12,375 nt of DNA, taken from positions 1 through 12,375 of the forward strand of contig JBFHJN010000066.1 in assembly GCA_041595875.1 (NCBI GenBank). Reading direction: 5' to 3'. Under the pieces are notes generated by a model, which was not told where the DNA came from, did not search any database, and saw nothing but the letters and a program-made list of their open reading frames with translations. The DNA is from UBA2279 sp041595875 (GTDB lineage Bacteria > Actinomycetota > Coriobacteriia > Anaerosomatales > Anaerosomataceae). Within the stretch, counting starts at the first letter, position 1. The number at the start of each line of letters is the position of its first letter. Of this stretch, positions 1 to 5,504 are shown piece by piece. A program made the translations under genes and the position numbers.

Positions 1-429
1 CTCAGGGTCGGCATCGTGATCAGCAGGTTCAACGAGCTTCTGTCCGGTCGGCTGCTCAGCGGCGCGCAGGATGCACTGGGGCGTCACGGTGTTGCCACGG
101 ACGACGTGGATATCGCCTGGGTCCCCGGAGCGTTCGAGATACCGCTCCTGGCACGCCGGATGGCCGATTCAGGCCGCTACGATGTGGTCCTGGCCCTGGG
201 CGTCGTGATCCGTGGAGGCACACCTCACTTCGAGTACGTCTCGTCAGAGGTCTCAAAGGGCGTGGCTAAGGCTGCTCTGGACTCCGGTGTCCCCGTGATG
301 TTCGGTGTGATCACCGCTGATACCATCGAGCAGGCGGTAGAGCGTGCCGGCACGAAGGCCGGGAACAAGGGATGGGATGCCGCAACGAGCGGCATCGAGA
401 TGGCGAATCTGATGCGTTCTTTGGGCTGA
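1..429 (+). CDS. ribH: 6,7-dimethyl-8-ribityllumazine synthase, 5' end cut off
   Basis: This is the C-terminal 142 residues of lumazine synthase, the penultimate step of riboflavin synthesis. The enzyme condenses 5-amino-6-ribitylamino-uracil with 3,4-dihydroxy-2-butanone 4-phosphate and normally assembles into pentamers or 60-mers in the cytoplasm. The open frame runs in from the window edge. Visible family motifs are SRFNE near the start, WVPGAFEIPLLARRMA (substrate and phosphate region), the RGGTPHFEYV segment with the catalytic histidine, and GTKAGNKGWDAA near the C-terminus. Family members are about 155 residues, so only about 10-15 N-terminal residues and the start codon are missing. 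The ATG at position 16 is internal. ribH usually ends a rib operon, and a hairpin 20 nt after the stop fits that. The assignment is secure. Confidence 0.96.
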   Translation, partial: LRVGIVISRFNELLSGRLLSGAQDALGRHGVATDDVDIAWVPGAFEIPLLARRMADSGRYDVVLALGVVIRGGTPHFEYVSSEVSKGVAKAALDSGVPVMFGVITADTIEQAVERAGTKAGNKGWDAATSGIEMANLMRSLG

Positions 430-448
430 TGCCCCACCGATGAACACC

Positions 449-486
449 AAGAAGCCCACGCCGTATCTCTACGACGTGGGCTTCTT
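449..486. terminator. intrinsic terminator hairpin after ribH
   Basis: Two perfectly complementary 12-nt arms, AAGAAGCCCACG at 449-460 and CGTGGGCTTCTT at 475-486, can form a hairpin. An inner CGT/ACG helix (462-464 with 471-473) shortens the loop to 6 nt. The A-rich left and T-rich right ends give short U-tracts in both directions, so it could act bidirectionally. It lies 20 nt after the ribH stop. Confidence 0.8.
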
Positions 487-550
487 GCTAGGCAATCCAG
501 TGGGCTTTCGCCATCCTGTGGCTATCAACCGTGGATGTCCGATCACATCA

Positions 551-564
551 CGCTCCTAGGAGCG
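551..564. promoter_or_regulatory. perfect 14-bp palindrome, possible operator
   Basis: CGCTCCTAGGAGCG is an exact inverted repeat. It sits 12 nt upstream of a TATCAT hexamer (576-581) that could be a -10 element, so it could be a repressor or activator site for the downstream operon. No family of regulator is recognisable from the sequence, and a 14-bp palindrome alone is weak evidence. Confidence 0.25.
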
Positions 565-738
565 GGAGAACAACCTATCATGCAGTCGCGTCTTGGACAA
601 GCGGCCGCATGTTCGATTCGCCGGACGGTTTGAATGTGATGGCAAAAGGCGCCCATCGGCAGATGGAAGGAACGCTTCACCCGATACCCGCGTTACGTTA
701 CCCTTGAGTGGGGGAGATGTGACGGTCCAACGAAGATC

Positions 739-743
739 AGGAG
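739..743 (+). promoter_or_regulatory. ribosome binding site that fixes the start at 752
   Basis: AGGAG at 739-743 stands 8 nt before the ATG at 752. The alternatives are worse: the GTG at 719 has its purine run only about 2 nt upstream, and the TTG at 593 has none. Confidence 0.7.
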
Positions 744-751
744 CGCATCTC

Positions 752-1456
752 ATGCAGCAGGACGACAACGAGGATCCACAACGTCACCAGGTACTCAACG
801 TGTTCGGTCTGAAGATGCAGGTGAGCAACCCCAGGCTCGCCGAGCTGCTCACGATGGATGCCAAACATGCACTGACTTCCGATGTCAGGGAACTTGTGGG
901 TCTGCAACGGCAGACGACGGAGGAGGACGTCCGTCAGGCGCTGCCGGACGTGGTGCTGTCGCCTTCGACTCCGCACTCAGAAGACGTGAAGCGGCTTCGC
1001 AAGGAGTTCAGGCAACGCGTCGAAGACGATGCTCATGGCCTTGGTTTTGAGGTGTGCGCCAACGGGACCTGGCTGTCTGCCTCCGGCGTGTCCATCATGT
1101 CGCGAACCGTCGAGCGTCCTTCCTCGCTTGCGGCGGCAGCCCATTTCGTTTCCGAGGTGTCTCGCGGTATCGAATCCATACAAGGGGCCCCACCAAGCGT
1201 CCTGTTCATAGTGGAGGGTCAGCAGACGGCGCAGGAGTTCACGGTCGCCATTCGCCAGGCGCGACACATAGCGAACATGCGAACCATATCGATCGACAAC
1301 CTCGAGGACCTGCGCAACATGTATCATCGTGGACGGATCACCCACGAGCAGGTGCTGACGATGCTCGTTCCTGCCAAAGGCATCGATGCCGGAGACATGG
1401 TCGCACTGCTCCGTTCGGGCGAGTCGATGTCGACTGAGTCTCCGGGCATACGATGA
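752..1456 (+). CDS. unrecognised 234-residue protein heading the operon
   Basis: I do not recognise this family. The ATG at 752, with AGGAG 8 nt upstream, gives a soluble 234-residue protein with no signal peptide or membrane segment. Visible parts: a charged, polar N-terminus; VLNVFGLKMQVSNPRLAELL at about 14-33; a highly charged stretch at about 76-95 that could be helical; a GTW-containing segment at about 105-107; a hydrophobic strand ending VLFIVEGQQ at about 150-158; and a C-terminal helical region with THEQVLTMLVPAKGIDAGDM at about 197-216. The FEV and FIVEGQ strands vaguely recall a restriction-endonuclease-like core, but no catalytic set is convincing and I do not assign one. It is read in the same direction as the phosphatase gene 46 nt downstream and is probably co-transcribed. 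Codon use looks native. Confidence 0.75.
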   Translation: MQQDDNEDPQRHQVLNVFGLKMQVSNPRLAELLTMDAKHALTSDVRELVGLQRQTTEEDVRQALPDVVLSPSTPHSEDVKRLRKEFRQRVEDDAHGLGFEVCANGTWLSASGVSIMSRTVERPSSLAAAAHFVSEVSRGIESIQGAPPSVLFIVEGQQTAQEFTVAIRQARHIANMRTISIDNLEDLRNMYHRGRITHEQVLTMLVPAKGIDAGDMVALLRSGESMSTESPGIR

Positions 1457-1493
1457 GTGCACGGTTTCACAGACCGAAGGAGCTTCAGTCTAC

Positions 1494-1498
1494 GGAGG
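1494..1498 (+). promoter_or_regulatory. ribosome binding site for the PHP phosphatase
   Basis: GGAGG at 1494-1498 lies 4 nt before the ATG at 1503. The spacing is short, but the start is supported because the protein then begins directly with the PHP metal motif IDLHVHT. The same frame is open from 1386, but that stretch overlaps the previous gene. Confidence 0.6.
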
Positions 1499-1502
1499 CT
1501 TG

Positions 1503-2318
1503 ATGATAGACCTACATGTTCACACCGCAAGATGCGGTCACGCGCAAGGCGATGTGCCGGACTACATACGCCAGGCCGCACAGATCGGCCTGGACGTAGT
1601 CGCTATGACAGACCATCTGCCGCTGCCCCCGTCTTTGCTCGCAGTCGATCCCCACGCCGCCGGGTATGCGATGGCCGAGCAAGAGCTTGCGGACTACGTG
1701 CAAGACGTCCTCAAGGCACGTGAAGCAGCTGCGCTCGACGGCGGCCCGACGGTCCTTCTCGGCATAGAGGCCGATCACATCCCTGGTGAAGAGGCGCACG
1801 TTTCGCGGCTGCTTGAGCAGTACCCGTTCGACGTCGTTCTCGGGTCAGTGCACATGATCGACGGCTGGGCGTTCGACGACCCCGATCGCATGGAAGACTA
1901 TGCGAACTGGGATATCGGCGAGCTGTGGGACCGGTACTTCGCTCAGGTCGCCCAGGCGGCTGCTTCCGGCCTCTTCGACGTCATGGGACACACGGACCTC
2001 GTCAAGAAGTTCGGCTATATACCGGAGGATGGGAACGACGAGCGTTACCGTACGCTTGCGGCTGCCCTCGCCAAGGCGGATGTCGCCATCGAGGTCAACA
2101 CGGCCGGACTGAGGAAACCATGCGCCGAGCTGTATCCGGCGCTTCCGCTTCTGAAGGCGTTCTTCGATGCGGGAGTGCCCGCTACCATCGGCTCTGACGC
2201 ACACAGTCCCGGGGAGGTCGGATACGGGTATGACCTGGCCGTAGAGGCGCTGAGGGAAGCAGGGTACTCGAGCGTCTGCTACTTCAGGTCACGCGTCCGG
2301 CAGGAGGTGAAGCTGTGA
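1503..2318 (+). CDS. hisK: histidinol-phosphatase, PHP (HisK/HisJ) family
   Basis: This 271-residue cytoplasmic enzyme belongs to the PHP-fold phosphoesterases that remove phosphate from L-histidinol phosphate, the penultimate chemical step of histidine synthesis, using a multinuclear metal site. Metal-ligand motifs appear in the family order: DLHVHTARCGH at residues 3-13 (H5, H7), MTDHLPLPP near 36-44, the GIEADH segment, LGSVHMIDGW with the DYANWD region typical of this subfamily, DVMGHTDL, IEVNTAGLRKP, and the terminal IGSDAHSPGEVGYGYD. The length fits HisJ/HisK proteins. Its end overlaps the next gene by 4 nt (GTGA), so translational coupling is likely. No other his genes are nearby, which is common for this enzyme. 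A phosphoesterase of different specificity cannot be excluded. Confidence 0.85.
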   Translation: MIDLHVHTARCGHAQGDVPDYIRQAAQIGLDVVAMTDHLPLPPSLLAVDPHAAGYAMAEQELADYVQDVLKAREAAALDGGPTVLLGIEADHIPGEEAHVSRLLEQYPFDVVLGSVHMIDGWAFDDPDRMEDYANWDIGELWDRYFAQVAQAAASGLFDVMGHTDLVKKFGYIPEDGNDERYRTLAAALAKADVAIEVNTAGLRKPCAELYPALPLLKAFFDAGVPATIGSDAHSPGEVGYGYDLAVEALREAGYSSVCYFRSRVRQEVKL

Positions 2319-3430
2319 CATCTGCATCTGCCGTCACCACTGTGCGGGAGCTCGTTTCGGGGTTGTCGACCGAATTCCCGCTTGAGTGGGCCGAAGAATG
2401 GGACCGTGTGGGCCTGGTGGCCGGCGATCCCGGCGCTCCGATACGCTCGGTGCTGGTCACGCTCGATGCCGATCGTGCGGCTGTCCGCAGGGCGATCGAG
2501 GGCGGGCACGATGTCTTGCTCACGCATCATCCTGCGGTACTGGATGTGTCGTTGCCACTTCTGGCTGACGGTAAGACAGCCGTGCTGGTCGACGCGCTTG
2601 CCGCTGGCGTTTCACTCATCTCGTTCCACACCAACCTCGATCGATCTCCTTCGGGGGCACAGGCATTTCCTGACCTCCTGGGCTTCCACACACTGAAGCC
2701 CCTGGAGGCGGCCCAGCAGCCCGTAGCAGTGGTATCGACCTTCGCTCCACCTGAAGCGGCGAACGGGCTTATATCGGCACTCGAAGACGCAGGGGCGGGT
2801 CGTGTGGGCCTGTATTCCGGTTGTGCGTTCACGGTCGACGGTTCCGGACACTTCACCGGACTCGAGGGCAGCGACCCTGTGTCCGGAGAGATAGGGGAGA
2901 ACACCGCCGGCGAGGTTCGTATCGAGACCACGTGCCCGCAAGCGCTCGTGGGCGCTGTCGTCTCGGCGATCCGGGCTGCACATCCCTACGAGGAGCCTGT
3001 CATCACCACGGTGAGCGCCGGCTTGAGCCGTGGCGCTGCGCGTCTGGGAAGGCTGTGCGACCTTGGTGCCACTGAGACACTGGGTACGCTCGCCTCGCGA
3101 TGCGCATCCGCCCTGGGGGTCCAGGCACGCGTGTGGGGTCAGGCGGATCGAGCTGTCCAGCTCGTCGCTGTGGGCAACGGCTCCGCAGGATCTCTCATCG
3201 GCGCGGCTGTGGCGTTGAACGCGGATGTCCTTCTTGCCGGCGAGGTACGGTATCATGACGCACGTGCTGCACTGGAAGCTGGACTGGCTGTCATCGAGGT
3301 CGGGCATGATGCGTCCGAATGGCCTCTCGTATCCGTTCTGGCGAAAGCCGCGCAGCGCGTGCTCGGTGCAGACATCACCGTTCACGAAGAACAACCCACC
3401 ATCGACTGGTGGACGACTGAGAGGCGCTGA
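2315..3430 (+). CDS. Nif3/DUF34 dinuclear-metal protein (YqfO type)
   Basis: This 371-residue protein belongs to the Nif3/DUF34 family, often annotated as GTP cyclohydrolase I type 2 homologue or dinuclear metal centre hexameric protein; the physiological role is unsettled. The GTG start overlaps the preceding stop (GTGA), with AGGAGGTG just upstream. Metal-site motifs are THHPAVL at 70-76, HTNLD at 105-109, and a C-terminal GEVRYHDA at 309-316 followed by GHDASE at about 330-335. About 180 residues lie between the two halves, including an RVGLYSGCAF segment and an AHPYEEPV motif. This matches the PII/CutA-like insertion of longer members such as B. subtilis YqfO (about 370 residues) and is absent from short ones such as E. 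coli YbgI. It lies next to the zinc-ribbon and RNase H genes, an order shared with mycobacteria. Confidence 0.93.
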   Translation: MTSASAVTTVRELVSGLSTEFPLEWAEEWDRVGLVAGDPGAPIRSVLVTLDADRAAVRRAIEGGHDVLLTHHPAVLDVSLPLLADGKTAVLVDALAAGVSLISFHTNLDRSPSGAQAFPDLLGFHTLKPLEAAQQPVAVVSTFAPPEAANGLISALEDAGAGRVGLYSGCAFTVDGSGHFTGLEGSDPVSGEIGENTAGEVRIETTCPQALVGAVVSAIRAAHPYEEPVITTVSAGLSRGAARLGRLCDLGATETLGTLASRCASALGVQARVWGQADRAVQLVAVGNGSAGSLIGAAVALNADVLLAGEVRYHDARAALEAGLAVIEVGHDASEWPLVSVLAKAAQRVLGADITVHEEQPTIDWWTTERR

Positions 3431-3433
3431 CGC

Positions 3434-4162
3434 ATGAACAAAGCGCGCGGACTGCTTTCACTCTCCGAGCAAGACCTCGGGATCGTGCGAGCCCAGAAGC
3501 GTCTGGATGAGATTCCCGAGAAGCACGCTGTGCTCGAACTACGCAAGAAGATCCGTGAGTTCGAGGGAGTGAGGGCAAAGGCCCAGGCGTATGTGGATGA
3601 GGCGCGCCGCATGGTCTCCAGAGACGAGGACGAAGCAGCCTCTCTCGATGAGAAGATCGAGACCGAGCAGGCGAAGATCATCTCGGGTGGTATCACCAAC
3701 CCCAAAGAGCTTCAGAACCTCAGCCGGGAACTCGACGCGCTCAGGCGTCGCAAGGACAAGCTGGAGAACACCACCATCGGCGTGATGGAGAAGCTCGAGA
3801 ACGGCACCGCGCAGCTGGCCAAGATCGACAAGGCCATCGTGATGGCCCATGAGAAGGAAGCGGCGCTGATCAAGGAGTTCCAGGCCAAAGGCGGCGCACT
3901 CCAGCACGAGATCGCCGTCATGAAGGGCAAACGCGATGCTCTTGCCAAGGGGCTGTCCGGTGACCTGATGGAGCGCTATGAGCATGCACGGGAGACCAAG
4001 CACGGCATCGGCGTAGGCGTCTTGCGTTCAGGGTCTTGCAGCGCCTGCCGCATGGAGCTTCCCTCGGAACGGGTCCAGGCGCTGGAGTCAGGTCCCGACG
4101 TGGCGGTCTGCCCCAACTGCAAACGCCTTCTGGTCGTCCGCGTTGCCGAGGACCACGAATGA
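3434..4162 (+). CDS. coiled-coil C4 zinc-ribbon protein (CdsZ/FlgZ-like, Rv2229c type)
   Basis: This 242-residue protein has a long, highly charged, heptad-like N-terminal region (about residues 10-180, rich in Lys/Glu/Ala/Leu) that should form an antiparallel coiled-coil hairpin. It ends in a C4 zinc ribbon: CSAC at 202-205 and CPNC at 226-229. That architecture matches the bacterial family including Mycobacterium Rv2229c, Helicobacter HP0958/FlgZ and chlamydial CdsZ. The non-mycobacterial members have been linked to RNA binding or secretion/flagellar partners; the actinobacterial role is unknown. The ATG is 3 nt after the Nif3 stop, with GAGAGG about 9 nt upstream. Its end overlaps the RNase H start by 4 nt (ATGA), so the three genes are probably translated together. 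Confidence 0.88.
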   Translation: MNKARGLLSLSEQDLGIVRAQKRLDEIPEKHAVLELRKKIREFEGVRAKAQAYVDEARRMVSRDEDEAASLDEKIETEQAKIISGGITNPKELQNLSRELDALRRRKDKLENTTIGVMEKLENGTAQLAKIDKAIVMAHEKEAALIKEFQAKGGALQHEIAVMKGKRDALAKGLSGDLMERYEHARETKHGIGVGVLRSGSCSACRMELPSERVQALESGPDVAVCPNCKRLLVVRVAEDHE

Positions 4163-4623
4163 GCTCCGCGTTCACTCTCCATACGGACGGCGGATCGAGA
4201 GGCAATCCGGGACCGGCAGGGGCCGGCATCGTGCTTACCGATCCCAACGGGACCATCACCTGCGAGGGGGGTCGCTACCTTGGAGAGGTCACCAACAACG
4301 TGGCCGAGTACGAGGCGCTCATCTGGGGCCTGGAGAGTGCGGCGTCCCATGGCGTGCAGCGGCTGACTGTGAAGGCTGACAGCGAACTCGTGGTCAAGCA
4401 GATGAAGGGCCTGTACCGGGTCAAGCATCCCGGTCTGAAGCCCCTTTACGAACGTGCGCGTGCCGCAGCGGCCAAGATCGGTTCAGTCGAGTACGTCCAC
4501 GTACGTCGTGAACTCAACAAAGAAGCGGATGACCTGGCCAACAGGGCGATGGATGCGAGAACAACGGTAGGCGATGCGGTCTGGCCCGCGTGCGACGGCG
4601 GCCAGGGCACGCTCTTCGGTTAG
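4159..4623 (+). CDS. rnhA: ribonuclease HI family, single domain
   Basis: This 154-residue type I RNase H cleaves the RNA strand of RNA-DNA hybrids with two metal ions. The four acidic catalytic positions are visible: D10 in TDGGSRGNPGPAG, E50 in NNVAEYEAL, D74 in KADSELVVKQM and D124 in ELNKEADDLAN. The wording (TDGGSRGN, NNVAEYEAL, LNKEADxLAN) is that of the branch lacking the basic protrusion of E. coli RNase HI. The ATG overlaps the preceding stop (ATGA); an open frame back to 4036 is only shadow of the zinc-ribbon gene. In mycobacteria the homologue beside the Nif3 and zinc-ribbon genes (Rv2228c) is fused to a C-terminal CobC-like acid phosphatase. Here the protein stops after the RNase H domain and a 25-residue tail. 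Confidence 0.93.
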   Translation: MSSAFTLHTDGGSRGNPGPAGAGIVLTDPNGTITCEGGRYLGEVTNNVAEYEALIWGLESAASHGVQRLTVKADSELVVKQMKGLYRVKHPGLKPLYERARAAAAKIGSVEYVHVRRELNKEADDLANRAMDARTTVGDAVWPACDGGQGTLFG

Positions 4624-4631
4624 GAGCCGGC

Positions 4632-4997
4632 ATGTACGAACTCACGGTCAAGGGCCACTTTGACGCCGCTCACGCACTGCGGGGATACCCCGGCGAATGC
4701 AAGAACCTGCACGGACATACATGGGACGTCGAGGTGACGGTCCAGGGCGAGGATCTTGACGGTATCGACATCGTCTACGACTTCAAGCAGCTCAAGGCGG
4801 ATCTTGCCGCTGTCCTCGACCAGTACGACCATGCGTATCTGAACGAGGTGCCGCCGTTCGACGTGCTCAGCCCGACAGCCGAGAACCTCTCACGGGTGGT
4901 CTATGAACGTCTGGGTGAGGTCGTGGGCAAAGAGGTGAGCGTCAAAGAGGTCGCCGTCTGGGAGTCACCGATAGCGAAGATCACGTACCGCCGCTAA
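4632..4997 (+). CDS. queD: 6-carboxy-5,6,7,8-tetrahydropterin synthase (QueD)
   Basis: This 121-residue member of the 6-pyruvoyl-tetrahydropterin synthase family converts 7,8-dihydroneopterin triphosphate to 6-carboxytetrahydropterin, an early step to preQ0/preQ1 and tRNA queuosine. Zinc ligands H14 (FDAAHAL), H27 and H29 (NLHGHTW) and the catalytic cysteine C23 (GECKNLHGH) are visible, as are the YDFKQLK motif, the D66-H67 pair (YDHAYLNEV), PTAENLSR and a C-terminal glutamate in VWESP. The family's bacterial length is about 120 residues. AGGAG at 4622-4626 overlaps the RNase H stop and stands 5 nt before the ATG. It is the last gene before the hairpin at 5029-5055. Other 7-deazaguanine genes (queC, queE, queF) are not in view; a pterin-synthesising PTPS role is possible but less likely. 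Confidence 0.92.
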   Translation: MYELTVKGHFDAAHALRGYPGECKNLHGHTWDVEVTVQGEDLDGIDIVYDFKQLKADLAAVLDQYDHAYLNEVPPFDVLSPTAENLSRVVYERLGEVVGKEVSVKEVAVWESPIAKITYRR

Positions 4998-5025
4998 CGG
5001 TCAGGGGAGCAGGCTACCCGGGAAA

Positions 5026-5241
5026 CCAGAAGACGGCCCCGTAGGAGCCGTCTTCGTCGCTGCAAAGAGATGTCCCAAGAGATCTCGCCTGCAAGATCCC
5101 TACTCCATAGCTTCCCGTTTCACACTCTTGAGAAATCTCTCGGCTCCGGCCTGCTTACGCTAACCTTTGCTCCGAAACCCTCGCGAGCAGCTGCTGGTAC
5201 GCTACTTTTCGAGGTCCGCTCGGTCCGACTTCTTGGGACGC
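5026..5241 (-). ncRNA. structured small RNA, possibly 6S-like
   Basis: Read on the minus strand, a promoter (TTGACG, 17 nt, TAGAGT; 5275 to 5247) should start a transcript near 5241. Its first bases include GUCCCAAGA (5239-5231), exactly complementary to UCUUGGGAC (5080-5072) 150 nt later, so the ends can close into a 9-bp stem. Nested inside are GUAGC (5205-5201) with GCUAU (5111-5107), extended past mismatches by CC/GG, and GGUUUCGG (5179-5172) with CCGGAGCC (5149-5142). An alternative local hairpin of 8 bp with one bulge spans 5189-5168. Transcription would end at the 5055-5029 hairpin. No protein is encoded on this strand here. An irregular rod of about 170 nt with paired ends and an open centre is the shape of 6S RNA, which binds RNA polymerase. 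The structure is fairly convincing; the 6S identity is a guess. Confidence 0.55.
5029..5055. terminator. terminator hairpin shared by queD (+) and the minus-strand RNA gene
   Basis: GAAGACGGC at 5029-5037 pairs perfectly with GCCGTCTTC at 5047-5055 around a 9-nt loop. It lies 31 nt after the queD stop and also at the 3' end of the proposed minus-strand transcript, where it is followed by TGGTTT. It is therefore positioned as a bidirectional terminator between convergent units. The U-tracts are short on both sides. Confidence 0.7.
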
Positions 5242-5246
5242 CTATG

Positions 5247-5275
5247 ACTCTACGACAGCGTCAGACCACCGTCAA
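5247..5275 (-). promoter_or_regulatory. sigma-70-type promoter for the minus-strand RNA
   Basis: On the minus strand TTGACG (5275-5270, 5 of 6 to consensus) is followed after exactly 17 nt by TAGAGT (5252-5247, 4 of 6). The predicted start, about 7 nt downstream near 5241, coincides with the first base region of the closing stem of the proposed RNA. This is the best promoter match in the window. Confidence 0.6.
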
Positions 5276-5305
5276 GGCGTTTTGGAGAGATTGTCGCAAT
5301 ATGCG

Positions 5306-5355
5306 CTGAATGGCTGGTCGGCGGGGCTGAACGGTGGCGACGGCAGGATGAACGG
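5306..5355 (+). repeat. three 8-nt direct repeats spaced 21 bp
   Basis: CTGAATGG at 5306-5313, CTGAACGG at 5327-5334 and ATGAACGG at 5348-5355 recur at exactly 21-bp spacing, two helical turns. They lie between the divergent minus-strand RNA promoter and the dtxR promoter. The sequences between the cores are not well conserved, so this could be chance or a set of regulator sites on one face of the helix. Confidence 0.3.
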
Positions 5356-5416
5356 TTCGTCTGACGTTGGGACGCGGTCGCACGGAGGCGGCGCATGGCC
5401 GGGACCACAGTGGGGG

Positions 5417-5445
5417 TTGTCTCGGCATGCCTCAGCCTTTAGCAT
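5417..5445 (+). promoter_or_regulatory. candidate promoter of dtxR-feoB
   Basis: TTGTCT at 5417-5422 and TAGCAT at 5440-5445 are separated by 17 nt; each matches 4 of 6 consensus bases. The leader to the ATG would be about 50 nt. The match is modest, but it is the only reasonable candidate seen upstream of this operon. Confidence 0.4.
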
Positions 5446-5452
5446 TGCCTAA
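5439..5452. promoter_or_regulatory. weak DtxR-like operator half-sites
   Basis: TTAGCATTGCCTAA carries TTAG and CTAA arms in inverted orientation, as in DtxR/IdeR boxes (TTAGG...CCTAA), and covers the -10 of the candidate promoter. Only the outer 4 bp of each arm are symmetric, and the 14-bp span is shorter than the classic 19-bp box, so autoregulation by the encoded repressor is plausible but unproven. Confidence 0.3.
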
Positions 5453-5492
5453 GAAAATGAATCAACATGTACTTCCCCGACTGGATCGATCC

Positions 5493-5499
5493 GGAGGTG
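5493..5499 (+). promoter_or_regulatory. ribosome binding site that fixes the dtxR start at 5505
   Basis: GGAGGTG at 5493-5499 leaves 7 nt between GGAGG and the ATG at 5505, close to ideal. The frame is open back to 5367, but those extra 46 codons do not resemble the DtxR N-terminus, which aligns directly from 5505. Confidence 0.75.
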
Positions 5500-5504
5500 C
5501 CCAG

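Larger units (their letters stand above)
487..751. other. 265-nt non-coding gap ahead of the six-gene operon
   Basis: No convincing gene lies here. The frame of the next gene stays open upstream to a TTG at 593, but its translation is Arg/Pro-rich and lacks a ribosome binding site, and a much better start exists at 752. The gap contains a perfect 14-bp palindrome, CGCTCCTAGGAGCG, at 551-564, and a TATCAT hexamer at 576-581 that could be a -10 box but has no recognisable -35 element. The downstream operon promoter presumably lies here, but I cannot place it with confidence. Confidence 0.5.
5276..5504. other. intergenic region upstream of the dtxR-feoB operon
   Basis: I see no gene here. An open frame from 5070 to 5309 on the plus strand is antisense to the structured RNA and has no ribosome binding site. 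The region holds three copies of an 8-nt word at an exact 21-bp period (5306-5355), a plausible promoter for the regulator gene (5417-5445) with an overlapping DtxR-like half-site pair, and the ribosome binding site at 5493-5499. Confidence 0.5.

Noticed and set aside
593..751. TTG-initiated N-terminal extension of the first hypothetical protein
   Set aside because: The extra 53 residues are low-quality Arg/Pro-rich sequence, have no ribosome binding site, and the ATG at 752 has AGGAG at ideal distance.
1386..1502. Longer form of the PHP phosphatase
   Set aside because: The added 39 residues overlap the preceding gene in another frame and are unlike the family, whose N-terminus starts at the IDLHVHT motif just after the ATG at 1503.
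4036..4158. N-terminal extension of RNase H
   Set aside because: It lies wholly within the zinc-ribbon gene; the ATG at 4159 with ATGA overlap starts directly before the first catalytic motif.
5072..5239. Known riboswitch classes (cobalamin, TPP, SAM-I, glycine, ydaO, FMN) on either strand
   Set aside because: None of the conserved core words of these classes could be found; the element also carries its own promoter and terminator rather than leading into a coding region.
5070..5309. 79-residue plus-strand reading frame
   Set aside because: No ribosome binding site or family likeness; it is antisense to the structured RNA and its promoter, which explain the sequence better.
5367..5504. 46-residue extension of the DtxR-family protein
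   Set aside because: GGAGGTG before 5505 and alignment of the DtxR N-terminus from 5505 make the shorter protein far more likely; the extension overlaps the promoter region.
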